This document shows, piece after piece, positions 50,995 through 60,622 of a DNA stretch of 64,000 bases. How positions within the stretch are numbered: the first letter of the stretch is position 1; the number at the start of each line of letters is the position of its first letter. Source of the stretch: Cyclobacteriaceae bacterium (GTDB taxonomy: Bacteria > Bacteroidota > Bacteroidia > Cytophagales > Cyclobacteriaceae). A model generated the notes under the pieces. The model was not told the DNA's origin and ran no database searches. It saw only the letters and a list, made by a program, of their open reading frames with translations. The position numbers and the translations under genes were made by a program. The stretch is taken from positions 422,613 through 486,612 of the forward strand of contig JAEUUA010000023.1 in the NCBI GenBank assembly GCA_016787755.1, written 5' to 3'.

Positions 50995-51966
50995 ATGGAA
51001 GGGAGAGATTTAATTATTATTGGTGCGGGCCCGATTGGCCTTGCTTGCGGCATTGAAGCGAAGAAGGCCGGCCTTCATTACCTCATCCTTGAAAAGGGTT
51101 GTCTGGTGAATTCCATTTACAACTACCCCGCAAATATGACGTTCTTTTCTACTTCCGATCGCCTTGAGATTGGAGGGGTTCCTTTCATCTCAAACAATCC
51201 AAAACCAACCCGCCCCGAGGCGTTAGAATATTACCGCAGAGTGTGTTCTAGTTGGCAACTTAACGTAAAACTATATGAGGGTGTGGAGGCTGTTACAAAA
51301 ACTAAATCAGGAACTTTTCAAATCAAGACAACGAAAGGAGATTACTCAACGAAAGCCGTGATCATATCCCTCGGCTTTTATGATTTGCCTTATTTATTGA
51401 ATGTTGAAGGTGAAGACTTGCCAAAGGTGAAACATTATTACAACGAACCACATCCGTATTTCGGTCAGAAAGTAGCCGTGATTGGTGCGGCTAATTCGGC
51501 TGTGGATGTTGCGCTTGAGACTTGGCGTAAAGGAGCAGAGGTAACCATGGTTATACGGGAAGATCAAATCCGGGAAAGCGTAAAATATTGGGTGCGCCCG
51601 GATATCGAAAACCGGATTAAGGAAGGATCGATCAAAGCATATTTCAAGTCGGAAGTAACCCGCATCACACCCTCTACGATTGAAATTGAAGCACCTTCGG
51701 GCAAGGAGGTATTGCAAAATGACTTTGTGCTGGCGATGACGGGGTATCAACCTCCTTTTGCTTTAATGGAATCAATGGGAATTGCGTTTAACTCAGATGA
51801 ATATCACACACCCGTGTATGATGAAACAACCATGGAAACCAATGTAACTGATTTATACCTGGCGGGCGTGGTGTGTGGTGGGTTAAAGACGAATAAATGG
51901 TTTATAGAAAATTCGAGGGTACATGCCGAGATGATTATAAAGCATCTTATAGAGAAGCGGAAATAA
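50995..51966 (+). CDS. ypdA: YpdA-type FAD-dependent disulfide reductase (putative bacillithiol reductase)
   Basis: 323 residues. RDLIIIGAGPIGLACGIEAKKAGLHYLILEKGCLVNSIYNYP matches YpdA, followed by the second nucleotide-binding site KVAVIGAANSAVDVALE. YpdA reduces bacillithiol disulfide with NADPH, so its presence suggests that this organism uses bacillithiol. The gene stands alone with a terminator after it. Confidence 0.88.
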   Translation: MEGRDLIIIGAGPIGLACGIEAKKAGLHYLILEKGCLVNSIYNYPANMTFFSTSDRLEIGGVPFISNNPKPTRPEALEYYRRVCSSWQLNVKLYEGVEAVTKTKSGTFQIKTTKGDYSTKAVIISLGFYDLPYLLNVEGEDLPKVKHYYNEPHPYFGQKVAVIGAANSAVDVALETWRKGAEVTMVIREDQIRESVKYWVRPDIENRIKEGSIKAYFKSEVTRITPSTIEIEAPSGKEVLQNDFVLAMTGYQPPFALMESMGIAFNSDEYHTPVYDETTMETNVTDLYLAGVVCGGLKTNKWFIENSRVHAEMIIKHLIEKRK

Positions 51967-51993
51967 AAAATGCTCCTGGTTCAAGAGCATTTT
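51967..51993. terminator. Bidirectional rho-independent terminator
   Basis: AAAATGCTC at 51967-51975, a nine-base loop and GAGCATTTT at 51985-51993 form a perfect nine-pair stem with T-rich flanks on both strands. It directly follows ypdA (plus) and lies 22 bases from the end of the convergent lipoprotein gene. Confidence 0.78.
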
Positions 51994-52014
51994 AAATTTT
52001 GATTTGGCATTTTC

Positions 52015-52548
52015 CTACAGTGCGTTGGCCGTAATGGTTACAAAAAATTTAAAGTTAACGGTAAATGCAACAGGAGTTTTTGAAAGACTTCCTTGAACTT
52101 GCACCAGTTCTTGTTTATCAGCAAGCAAGAGAGAAGCCAACTCATTGAAGCCGTTAGCATCAGCTGTTAGCTCTGTTTCAGCCGAACTTCCTAAGTTTAC
52201 AGAACTTGCACTGGCAATTGTTTTTCCGCTTGAGGCAACTTTAAGCGTTCCATTTGTAAATGTAACAGAGCCATCACTTACCCCTGAAATAGTATAGGTA
52301 ATTTTATTAACCTTGAACTCTTTTATCTTGCTCGCATATTTTGCCACATCAGGATTGGAGCTGGCGTCTAATAATTTTGAGTCCGTATAAGTTTTACCGC
52401 TGGGGTTATCGGCAGTTTCATTCACATTAAAAGGCAGCGGCAATTCAGCCTGAAATGTAATATCACCTGCCTTATCGAAAAGATTGCATGATGAAAAGGT
52501 ACCGATCGCAAGCAAAATGAAGATGGGGATTAGGTGTTTGATTTTCAT
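52015..52548 (-). CDS. Hypothetical lipoprotein
   Basis: 177 residues from ATG 52546-52548 (MKIKHLIPIFILLAIGTFSSC), giving lipobox TFSSC. A frame upstream to 52611 adds 21 residues without signal character. The mature protein is beta-rich, with strands KEFKVNKITYTISGVSDGSVTF and VAFTVNFKFFVTITANA. No family recognised. Confidence 0.65.
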   Translation of the reverse strand: MKIKHLIPIFILLAIGTFSSCNLFDKAGDITFQAELPLPFNVNETADNPSGKTYTDSKLLDASSNPDVAKYASKIKEFKVNKITYTISGVSDGSVTFTNGTLKVASSGKTIASASSVNLGSSAETELTADANGFNELASLLLADKQELVQVQGSLSKTPVAFTVNFKFFVTITANAL

Positions 52549-52629
52549 GGTGTTTTTGTTTTGGTAATGTACTATATACCTTAAAGGTATAAAATTGTAA
52601 TCACTTGCCATGCTCCATAAAAATGTAGG

Positions 52630-53259
52630 TTAGATTTCCCCCCGCAGCGATTTAGAAATTACTTCAGCTTTCCCATGTACGTGAAGTTTTCGATAAATAT
52701 TCTTAATATGAAACCTTACTGTTTCAATTGAAATGGATAATCGATCAGCAATCAACTTGTAACTCAATCCATCCACCAACCCCACAACAATTTCTTTTTC
52801 TTTATCCGATAGTGGAGAAATCTTTTTTAATTTATGTTGGGGTTTAAAAAAATCAATGACTTTGCGCGCAATTTGAGGAGACATGGGTGAACCCCCCTTT
52901 GCAAGGGACTCAATGCCTTCCTTTATTTCATCAAAGGGTGTGTTCTTTAATAAATAACCGGTAGCTCCTGCACATAGCGAGTCGAATATTTTTTTGTAAT
53001 CGTTGAACACCGAAAAAACAACGAGATCACAATCCGGGAAGCGTTCCCTTAAAATCTTCATCCCGTCAATGCCTGACATCCCTGGCAATCCAAGATCGAT
53101 AATCAGCACGTTTGGAATATTCCAATCCTTAAAATCGGCAAGAGCCGCTTCCATGGAATGATAGCCATATTCACAACTCAAATTAATTTGATTATTTAAG
53201 TATGCCTGAATACCAGTTCTGATTTGCTCATCATCTTCAATAATGCCAACAGAGATCAT
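52630..53259 (-). CDS. NarL/LuxR-type response regulator
   Basis: 209 residues. The receiver domain has IIEDDEQIR, the phospho-acceptor Asp55 in VLIIDLGLPGMSG, and Lys near 104 (YLLKNTPFDE). A C-terminal LuxR helix-turn-helix (LSDKEKEIVVGLVDGLSYKLIADRLSISIETVRFHIKNIYRKL) binds DNA. The cognate kinase is very probably the propeller histidine kinase encoded just upstream on the same strand, with a porin remnant between. Confidence 0.93.
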   Translation of the reverse strand: MISVGIIEDDEQIRTGIQAYLNNQINLSCEYGYHSMEAALADFKDWNIPNVLIIDLGLPGMSGIDGMKILRERFPDCDLVVFSVFNDYKKIFDSLCAGATGYLLKNTPFDEIKEGIESLAKGGSPMSPQIARKVIDFFKPQHKLKKISPLSDKEKEIVVGLVDGLSYKLIADRLSISIETVRFHIKNIYRKLHVHGKAEVISKSLRGEI

Positions 53260-53264
53260 CTCAA

Positions 53265-53525
53265 TTAGTCGCTTGTTATCTTACAAATGAACGAAAGTTT
53301 AAAGACACTCTTGAGCACTTTATAATTTCGTTCGGCCATACTGTTTCCGGAATACTCCTCAGCTTGGCCAATCTTTAACACACCTGCACAATCCATTTTT
53401 TAACGTCCTGAAAAATTTGCAAGATTAAGCCCTGCGGTAAAATAAAATTTCCACTGTGCATTGGATATCTCTGCTGAAAGAGATAAAATTCCCAGAGTTA
53501 AGAGCATGGTTGTCATTTGTAGCAT
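53265..53525 (-). pseudogene. Porin-family remnant interrupted by a stop codon
   Basis: From ATG 53523-53525 the frame encodes 41 residues: a signal peptide (LLTLGILSLSAEISNAQ) and WKFYFTAGLNLANFSG, the opening of a porin-family outer-membrane barrel, then TAA at 53400-53402. The same frame then continues 43 codons from ATG 53396 to TAA 53265-53267 with no porin character. It fills most of the 356-base gap between kinase and regulator, where I see nothing else. Probably a leftover of a deleted barrel gene. Confidence 0.5.
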
Positions 53526-53615
53526 GGGTTAAAGGGTAATGTTAGATTGTTCGCAAATCCTTAATAAAACTACCCTTGGGAATAGGCAGAGTCAATCCCA
53601 TGAACATGGGGGTGC

Positions 53616-56600
53616 CTACATTTCTGCACTCTTCAAAGTAATGCATGTTCCATTTGAATTTGAAATAGTTAATTCTGCGTGAATAGCATGGGCTCGCCTT
53701 CGCATGTTGGATAAACCGTTACCATGAATTCCGGTTTCATCGGGAATGCCAGCACCATTGTCTGAAATGGTCATCACGAATCTTTTATCTTTATTTAAAA
53801 TTCTAACGAGCACGGTACTGGCATGTGCGTGTTTAACTACATTGGTGATGGCTTCTTTAAAAATAAGATAGATGTTTTGTTTAATACGAGGACTGATGTT
53901 TTTATCAGTGTCGATATTCTCCGTTGAAAAGTCTAATTCAATATTTTTTGGTTGAAGAATGTCTAAGGCAAAATCTTTCATTCGTAAAAACAAAGCCTCG
54001 TACGTATCACTCTTGCTATCAATTGACCATACAATATCACTCATCGTGTTGGTAACCTCTCTGCTTATGGAACCGATCCGATTCAAATACGACTTTAGAT
54101 TTGTTTCGTTTGCACCATCTTGAATTAACTCCGAATAGATCGAAATTCGAGTAAGATTTGATCCCACCTCATCGTGTAAATCACTTGCGATTTTATTTCG
54201 AAGTTGCTCTACCCGTAACGTCTGCGCAAGCCGATAGCGATGTAGAGAATACGCTAGCCCGAAAAGAAGCAACGCAGAAGAACTAATAAACCACCAGGTT
54301 TGCCAATAGGGAGGAGTAACAATAATTTCTATGCTTGCTATTTGAGTCCCCCAAAAACCGTCAGGATTAGCTGCCTTCACTTTAAAAATATATTCACCGG
54401 GATCAAGATTCGTATAACTCGCAAAATTTTGATTTCCCACCTGTATCCATTCTCTATCGAAGCCATTCAATTTATAAGCATACTTAATTTTTTCAGGCGC
54501 CATAAATTCAAAAGCTGCAAACTCAATCGAAAAAAATGAGTGACTATGCTTTAAAGCAATTTTTCTGAGTTGCGATATATGACTGGGCAACGAGTAATTT
54601 GTTGTCGAGTCTGGGGTGTTGATGCGAATGGAATGATTGTAAAGTTTAAAATCGGTGAAAACAACTTTTCGAGATACCGTGTCGTCCCTAATTTCATGAG
54701 GCCAAAACCAGGTAAGGCCATCAAGAGTTGTTATAAAAATTCTTCCCTTTGTATCTTTAAAAAGTGCATGAAGGTCACGGGTGCTGATTCCATCGGTGTA
54801 ATTATAAATTCTCTTCTCACCGGATTGAGGATTCCATTTTACTAAATGTTCTTTGGTGATGTACCAAATCAAGTTGTTACTATCAATAATAAACGATTTG
54901 AAGGGCTCTTCAACAGCCGATCTTTTAAAGAGTATTTTTTGATCTATTTGCTCAGGATCTAAGTAGCGGATGGTTTTAACTTCGTTGCTGGTGAATAGCA
55001 ACATTTCTGTTTCTGAATAAGGGCGCATTTCTACCGATAATGAACTTGTTGACGGGGAGACCTGACCTTCGGAGGAAACTAGAACAAACTGATTTCTTTT
55101 TTTATCAAAAACGATAACTTGTGATTGTGTGTTAAACCAGATGTTTCCATTTAGTTCAAAAATTTGTTTTACAAATGAGAGAGAAATTCCAGTTTCTTTT
55201 TGAAGGGAATCGTTGTTAATATTCCTGAATTTTTTAGTAGTGATATCATAAATGTTTAACCCACCGCGAAAGGTGGTTGCCCAAATAAAATTATCGTGAT
55301 CAATAAGCATAGCCGAAACAGCATTGTTGTTAATAGAATTTTTTGATCCGGCTACATAGCGTGTAAACTGCTCTGTTTCCGAATCCATCATATTCAGCCC
55401 GCCACCGTCTAGTCCCACCCAAATTCTTTTTTGATTATCCTTAGCAATTGCGATTACACCATTGTGGCCAAGACTGCGAGAATCAAGCGGGTCATTAATA
55501 AATTTTTTGGAAACCTGTGTATTCAAATTAAGCCGGTTAAGTCCGCCCCCATTAAGCCCCAACCAGAAAACAGAATCGTTCTCTTGCAAAATACTTTGAA
55601 TCCATCCGCTTGCAATGCTCTCAGGTTTATGGGTTCGATGAACAACCCGATGGAATTTTTTTGCTTTTGTATCGTGTACACAAACAGTATTGTCATCGGC
55701 TCCTATCCAAAGTAATCCGTCTGGATCCAGGTAAACAGAAAAGAGGTTATTGCTCGAGATAGTTTCAGGATTTGATTCATCTTTTTTCCAGTTAGAAAAT
55801 TTTTCGGTAACAGGATTGTAAAGACTTAGGCCACCTCCATAGGAAGCAATCCAAAATGAGCCATCAGGATTTTCAGCCATTTTAAAAAGTGAATTATGAC
55901 TAAGGCTCGCTGGATTTTTTATATCATGAATCAAGTGTTCGCTTTGATTAGTTTTCAGATCAAAAATCTGAAGACCACCATAGGTGCTTAAGTAAAGTTT
56001 GTTTTGAGAAAGCACCATGTGGCGAATTACCCGATAGCGATAGGCATCTTTCGGATTTTTATTGGTAAGCGAATAACGAATGAATTGATTTCTTTGAGGA
56101 TCATAGCTGCAAAGCCCTCCCGTGGTGGCTATCCAAAGCTTCCCGGTGGGATCAAAAACTAGCCCCACCACATAGTTTTCAGAAATGGTTGTAGAGTTAT
56201 TGGAATCGAACTGATAGTGCGTGAATTTCTTTGTCTGTGGATCAAAACGAAGCAGACCACTCCCCAAGGTTCCTAACCAGAAGCTGCCGTCTTTATCTTG
56301 GGCTTGACAGAATAATCTGGATTTTACACTTGTAGCACTGTCATTTGCAATCTGAAACTTGTCCATTAGGCGATTGTAAATCATTAGTCCTCCGGCATCA
56401 GTTCCTATCCATAGATTTTTTTTGGAATCTTCAAAAATCAAAGAGGCATGAGTGTGCTTAAAGTACGTTGTCTGGATTTCAGTATAGGAATATTTGCGCG
56501 TGTTTTTGCCATCAAAGCGAACGAGATCGAATGAGGGCGAACCCATCCATACATATCCTTCACTGTCTTTAAAAAAAGTCTGTACCGCTAAAATATCTTC

Positions 56601-56699
56601 ATTGGAATTTGTTGTAATCCGTTTAAAACGCAAGTCATGTTGACCGGCCATATCCAGAGTAACAACAAAAAATAAAAGGGAAATCATAGAAACTTTCAC
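53616..56699 (-). CDS. Two-component propeller histidine kinase (Reg_prop/Y_Y_Y type)
   Basis: About 1027 residues. A signal peptide (MKVSMISLLFFVVTLDMAGQ from GTG 56697-56699, or MISLLFF from 56687) leads to two seven-bladed propellers built of Reg_prop repeats (WIGTDAGGLMIYNRL, FWIASYGGGLSLYNPV), then a Y_Y_Y domain (YAYKLNGFDREWIQVGNQNFASYTNLDPGEYIFKV), a membrane helix near residue 770, a HisKA_3 dimerisation domain with DLHDEVGSNL (acceptor His near 842-852) and an HATPase domain (GNGLSNMRRRA). It lacks receiver and AraC domains, so it is not a hybrid; it should phosphorylate the LuxR regulator downstream. Divergent from the T9SS cargo gene. Confidence 0.92.
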   Translation of the reverse strand: MKVSMISLLFFVVTLDMAGQHDLRFKRITTNSNEDILAVQTFFKDSEGYVWMGSPSFDLVRFDGKNTRKYSYTEIQTTYFKHTHASLIFEDSKKNLWIGTDAGGLMIYNRLMDKFQIANDSATSVKSRLFCQAQDKDGSFWLGTLGSGLLRFDPQTKKFTHYQFDSNNSTTISENYVVGLVFDPTGKLWIATTGGLCSYDPQRNQFIRYSLTNKNPKDAYRYRVIRHMVLSQNKLYLSTYGGLQIFDLKTNQSEHLIHDIKNPASLSHNSLFKMAENPDGSFWIASYGGGLSLYNPVTEKFSNWKKDESNPETISSNNLFSVYLDPDGLLWIGADDNTVCVHDTKAKKFHRVVHRTHKPESIASGWIQSILQENDSVFWLGLNGGGLNRLNLNTQVSKKFINDPLDSRSLGHNGVIAIAKDNQKRIWVGLDGGGLNMMDSETEQFTRYVAGSKNSINNNAVSAMLIDHDNFIWATTFRGGLNIYDITTKKFRNINNDSLQKETGISLSFVKQIFELNGNIWFNTQSQVIVFDKKRNQFVLVSSEGQVSPSTSSLSVEMRPYSETEMLLFTSNEVKTIRYLDPEQIDQKILFKRSAVEEPFKSFIIDSNNLIWYITKEHLVKWNPQSGEKRIYNYTDGISTRDLHALFKDTKGRIFITTLDGLTWFWPHEIRDDTVSRKVVFTDFKLYNHSIRINTPDSTTNYSLPSHISQLRKIALKHSHSFFSIEFAAFEFMAPEKIKYAYKLNGFDREWIQVGNQNFASYTNLDPGEYIFKVKAANPDGFWGTQIASIEIIVTPPYWQTWWFISSSALLLFGLAYSLHRYRLAQTLRVEQLRNKIASDLHDEVGSNLTRISIYSELIQDGANETNLKSYLNRIGSISREVTNTMSDIVWSIDSKSDTYEALFLRMKDFALDILQPKNIELDFSTENIDTDKNISPRIKQNIYLIFKEAITNVVKHAHASTVLVRILNKDKRFVMTISDNGAGIPDETGIHGNGLSNMRRRAHAIHAELTISNSNGTCITLKSAEM

Positions 56700-56838
56700 G
56701 ATGGTGAAGATAGATGAAAAATTGCACACCCCATGTTTATGGGGTTGTGGCTATTTAATTTATGGGATTACTTTGAATGAGTCAATAAGTACCCTATACC
56801 AAATGAAAACTACCTTGGCTCCATCCTTAGATTCACGT

Positions 56839-59517
56839 ATGAGATCAATCACAACTTCTGTAAATAATTTCAGATTTGTGTTGGTTTTATTATTTCTGGG
56901 ATTGGGCTTTCATAGCCACGCCCAATGGGCAATCGATGCAGCAATTAATAATCCCGTTAGCACGGCAACAAATGCACAGCGCTTTTCGCAAAGCATTTCA
57001 GATGGAAGTGGAGGAATAATTATTGTATGGGAGGACTATCGAGATGGAGCCGCAGATATATACGCTCAAAAGTTGAATGCTGCGGGGGAACGACAGTGGG
57101 TTGTCAGCGGTTCAAGCAACGGTATTGCTATTTCCACCGCCAATGGTCAGCAAGAAAAACCAGTTATTACTTCAGATGGTGGCGGGGGTGCTATCATTGC
57201 GTGGCAGGATTTGCGCAGTGGAAATTATGATATCTATGCTCAACGCATAAATGCAACGGGAGTAACGCAGTGGACAGCCGATGGGGTTGTCATCAGCGCG
57301 ACTACGCTCAATCAAATCAATCCTAAAATCTCCAATGGGCCAAGCGGAAGTGCAAACATTGTTTGGGAAGATAATCGCAGTGGGTTTGCGGGAACGGATT
57401 ATGATATTTATGCACAACGGATTAATGGCAGCGGTGTGGTGCAGTGGACTTCAAATGGAGTGGCATTATGCGCAGCTATTGGCGTTCAGTCTACTGCTAC
57501 GGTTACTTCTTTAGGTTTTGGCGCTGAGGTAGGAATACTTGTTGCGTGGCAAGATTCGCGCACGGCTGATCAGGATATTTATGCGCAGGCAATTAACATC
57601 AATGGAGTTATACTTTGGGCAGCTAATGGAGTAGCGGTTGCTGCGGCCACAGGGGCGCAATTTAAACCTTCGATTGCGTATGATGGAAACAGTTCATCGC
57701 ATGGGGGAATTATAACTTGGGAAGATTACCGGAGTGGAAATGCAGATGTATATGCACAACGACTAAATATAAGCGGAACTGCTCAATGGACAGCCAATGG
57801 GGTAGCGATCGGATCCGCAACAGGTAATCAGACGAAACCAAAGTTGGTTCGCATTGGTACGGGAGAGGCCATTATCAGTTGGGAAGATACCCGAAATGGA
57901 AATGCCGATATTTTTGCACAACATGTGTCTGCAACGGGTGTGGTGCAATGGACAGCCAATGGAGTTGGTGCATGTGTAACAACAGGAGATCAAACGAATC
58001 CGCAACTGGTGTTCAACCCTTCCGGGGGAGCAATTATTACCTGGGAAGACAATCGTGAGGCTACTATGGATGTGTATGCTCAATGGTTGAATGGTTCTGG
58101 AATCGCACAATGGACGGCCAATGGTTTGGCCATAACTACAGCAATCAATTCACAGTCTGCTCCCGCCATTGTATTTGACGATTTTGATCTGATTGCATCC
58201 AAAAGGGGAGTAATTATTTCGTGGGATGATTTCAGGAGCGGGGCAGCAGACATCTATGCCCAACGAATAAATCTTAGCGGAGTGTTATGCGGCAATGTAT
58301 CAACTCCAGGTACAATCATAGGAGCACAAACCATTTTGGCAGGCTCATCCAACACGTATAGTGTAGCCGCTGTAGTAGGTGCCACTTCCTATACCTGGAC
58401 CTTACCCAGCGGGTGGACAGGAACTTCAACCACTAATTCAATTACAGTCATTGCCAACAGCACAAGTGGTAACGTGAGTGTTACTGCCTCGAATGCGTGT
58501 GGCACAAGTGCAGGTGTTTCATTAGCCATCACTGTTAATAAACAAAATCAAACCATTACCTTCAATGCGCTTTCAGCAAAAGCAATGGGCGATCCTGCCT
58601 TTAACCTTGCGGCAACCGCTAGTTCCACGTTACCCGTTTCGTATGTGAGTAGCAACCAAACGGTTGCAACAATAAATGGAAGTACAGTAACCCTTGTGGG
58701 TGTAGGAACCACAACTATTACAGCAAGCCAAGCGGGCAATGATATTTTTAATGCGGCCACAAACGTTCTTCGCGAGCTTATTGTTAACAAAGGAAATCAA
58801 ACCATAACGTTTGCAGCGTTGCCATCAAAAACATTGGGGGACGCACCATTTGCATTAACTGCAACTTCATCTTCAGGGTTGGTACTTGTATATTCCAGTT
58901 CAAATTCTGCTATTGCAACGGTTAGTGGAAACATAGTAACCTTGGTAGCGGCCGGCAGTGTAACTATTCATGCTAATCAAGCAGGGAATGCAAATTATAA
59001 TGCAGCTACTCAGGTAAGCCAAAATTTTTGTGTCAATCCGGCAAAACCAACAATCACTGCTAGCCAGATTGATACAGAAACGCCAACTCTTACCTCCAGT
59101 GCATCTGTGGGCAATCAATGGTTTTTAAATGATGCAGCGATAGCCGGGGCAACAAACGTTACGCTTGGGGTAACCTCTGTTGGAATTTACAAACTGCAAG
59201 TTACCGTAGGTGGCTGTCCCAGTGTGTTCTCTGAAATCTATACGTTTATCATTACAGGAGAGGATTCATTTAAAAGGCATCAATCCGAATTTTTGATTTA
59301 TCCTAACCCAACACTGGATCGATTGACAGTAGTACTGCCGGATGTAACAGAAAATAAAATAATTACCATCTATACAATCAATGGACAAAGAACCGACTTC
59401 AAAGAGACGTACAACAAAGAAATACAGTTTGATGTTGATGGCTATTCCCCTGGAATTTATCTGGTTAAGATTTCATCAACCCGATATAATGATGTTGTTC
59501 GTTTCACGAAGCAATAA
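56839..59517 (+). CDS. Type IX secretion cargo with eight W-D-R repeats and Ig-like domains
   Basis: 892 residues from ATG 56839, with a signal peptide ending HSHAQ; starts at 56803 or earlier are open. Eight repeats of about 54 residues follow (about 25-465), with the shared pattern W[ED]D-R-G-x-x-D-[IV]-YAQ-x-[LI]N-x-x-G-x-x-QW-x-x-NG. Then come a PKD-like domain, two closely similar Ig-like (MBG) domains (QTITFNALSAKAMGDPAFNL, QTITFAALPSKTLGDAPFAL), and a C-terminal T9SS sorting domain (FLIYPNPTLDRLTVVLPD ... GIYLVKISS). It is exported by type IX secretion and attached to or released from the cell surface. Function may be adhesion; no enzyme motif seen. Confidence 0.87.
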   Translation: MRSITTSVNNFRFVLVLLFLGLGFHSHAQWAIDAAINNPVSTATNAQRFSQSISDGSGGIIIVWEDYRDGAADIYAQKLNAAGERQWVVSGSSNGIAISTANGQQEKPVITSDGGGGAIIAWQDLRSGNYDIYAQRINATGVTQWTADGVVISATTLNQINPKISNGPSGSANIVWEDNRSGFAGTDYDIYAQRINGSGVVQWTSNGVALCAAIGVQSTATVTSLGFGAEVGILVAWQDSRTADQDIYAQAININGVILWAANGVAVAAATGAQFKPSIAYDGNSSSHGGIITWEDYRSGNADVYAQRLNISGTAQWTANGVAIGSATGNQTKPKLVRIGTGEAIISWEDTRNGNADIFAQHVSATGVVQWTANGVGACVTTGDQTNPQLVFNPSGGAIITWEDNREATMDVYAQWLNGSGIAQWTANGLAITTAINSQSAPAIVFDDFDLIASKRGVIISWDDFRSGAADIYAQRINLSGVLCGNVSTPGTIIGAQTILAGSSNTYSVAAVVGATSYTWTLPSGWTGTSTTNSITVIANSTSGNVSVTASNACGTSAGVSLAITVNKQNQTITFNALSAKAMGDPAFNLAATASSTLPVSYVSSNQTVATINGSTVTLVGVGTTTITASQAGNDIFNAATNVLRELIVNKGNQTITFAALPSKTLGDAPFALTATSSSGLVLVYSSSNSAIATVSGNIVTLVAAGSVTIHANQAGNANYNAATQVSQNFCVNPAKPTITASQIDTETPTLTSSASVGNQWFLNDAAIAGATNVTLGVTSVGIYKLQVTVGGCPSVFSEIYTFIITGEDSFKRHQSEFLIYPNPTLDRLTVVLPDVTENKIITIYTINGQRTDFKETYNKEIQFDVDGYSPGIYLVKISSTRYNDVVRFTKQ

Positions 59518-59527
59518 CCAATCCATA

Positions 59528-59971
59528 ATGAAGATCCATACATCAACTAATCTCGCTTTTATCACAATGATTTTTAGCGCACTGTTATTTTTACAAAGCT
59601 GTAGCAGTAAGGGAGGCGATCCTTCCCCAGCCGATCAAATGAAAGCAATTCTTATTGCGGGCAGTTGGAATCTACAAACAGTATCCGTTGATGGGGTAGA
59701 TAAAACCGCTGTTTACACAGGGTTAACGATTAAATTCACAGACGGCAACTTTACAACCACAAATGGCCGTGTCGTGTGGCCTGCCTCGGGCACATGGCAA
59801 TTTGCTAATGATAGCGGAAAGATTATAACTCGAGGCGATGGACTTTCAATAACCATTGAAGAGGCAACGGCAAGTAAATTGATTTTAAAATTTAATTGGA
59901 GTCAAAACACACTTGGCCCAGGAAGGACTACTTCTGTAAAAGGGGAAAACGTTTTTACGTTTGGAAAATAA
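59528..59971 (+). CDS. Lipocalin-like lipoprotein
   Basis: 147 residues from ATG 59528 (MKIHTSTNLAFITMIFSALLFLQSC), lipobox FLQSC; the frame extends further upstream only inside the previous gene. The mature part (IAGSWNLQTVSVDG ... LTIKFTDGNFTTTNGRVVWPASGTWQFANDSGKIITR) matches small Bacteroidota lipocalin-like lipoproteins with the WxL/GxW strand pattern. It starts 10 bases after the T9SS cargo gene and is likely co-transcribed. Confidence 0.78.
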   Translation: MKIHTSTNLAFITMIFSALLFLQSCSSKGGDPSPADQMKAILIAGSWNLQTVSVDGVDKTAVYTGLTIKFTDGNFTTTNGRVVWPASGTWQFANDSGKIITRGDGLSITIEEATASKLILKFNWSQNTLGPGRTTSVKGENVFTFGK

Positions 59972-60028
59972 ATTAGATTAGTCAAACAGATTCATAATAC
60001 TACTATTTAATTTTTTAACAGCTGCGGT

Positions 60029-60604
60029 ATGAGATTTAATTTTATAACGTTGTTTATATCCCTGGCCACGATTTCTGGATTCGCACAGGAAAAGGAGTCT
60101 GAGAAAATTAATATGCCTTTTGATGAGGAAACAAAAAAATATACGTACAACGAAGTCATAGAGGTACCAGGAGTGTCAGCAGAGCAAATGTATAAACTGG
60201 CTAAAGACTGGTGTAAGAAAAAATATACGGATGATAATTTTTCCATTGATGAGGTGAATGTTGAATTGGCTGATATTGGCAGTTTTCCACTTACCACCAC
60301 ACTAGGTAAGGGTTTGTCAAGAATAGTACTTACACAAACTATTTTGTATAACGCAATATTTTCATTTAAAGAGGGTCGGTGTCGATTTCAAATCACTAAC
60401 ATCAAAATGTCACAAACATCAGCAGGCACAACCGAAGAGCGAACCATGGAAGCCTACTACAAAATTGTTCAGGATGCCGGCATTGGGGCAACAAGACGAG
60501 CCCGGGCCACCTTGTTCAACGAAATTGACAGTAAGATGAAAGAAATAATTGTAGAAGTAAAGAATGCCCTTCAACATGGGCCCAAAAAATCAGACTGGGA
60601 GTAA
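60029..60604 (+). CDS. DUF4468 secreted protein
   Basis: 191 residues with a signal peptide ending GFAQ. MPFDEETKKYTYNEVIEVPGVSAEQMYKLAKDWCKKKY matches the DUF4468 (TBP-like fold) domain; the rest continues the same fold. No catalytic residue known for the family. It lies 57 bases after the lipocalin-like gene and converges with the TonB receptor gene. Confidence 0.85.
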   Translation: MRFNFITLFISLATISGFAQEKESEKINMPFDEETKKYTYNEVIEVPGVSAEQMYKLAKDWCKKKYTDDNFSIDEVNVELADIGSFPLTTTLGKGLSRIVLTQTILYNAIFSFKEGRCRFQITNIKMSQTSAGTTEERTMEAYYKIVQDAGIGATRRARATLFNEIDSKMKEIIVEVKNALQHGPKKSDWE

Positions 60605-60622
60605 CCCTCCGTTTTTCTAAAG

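Noticed and set aside
53616..56699. Hybrid two-component system (kinase with receiver and AraC domain in one chain)
   Set aside because: The protein ends with the HATPase domain at 1037 residues; no receiver or AraC segment is present, and a separate LuxR-type regulator lies downstream.
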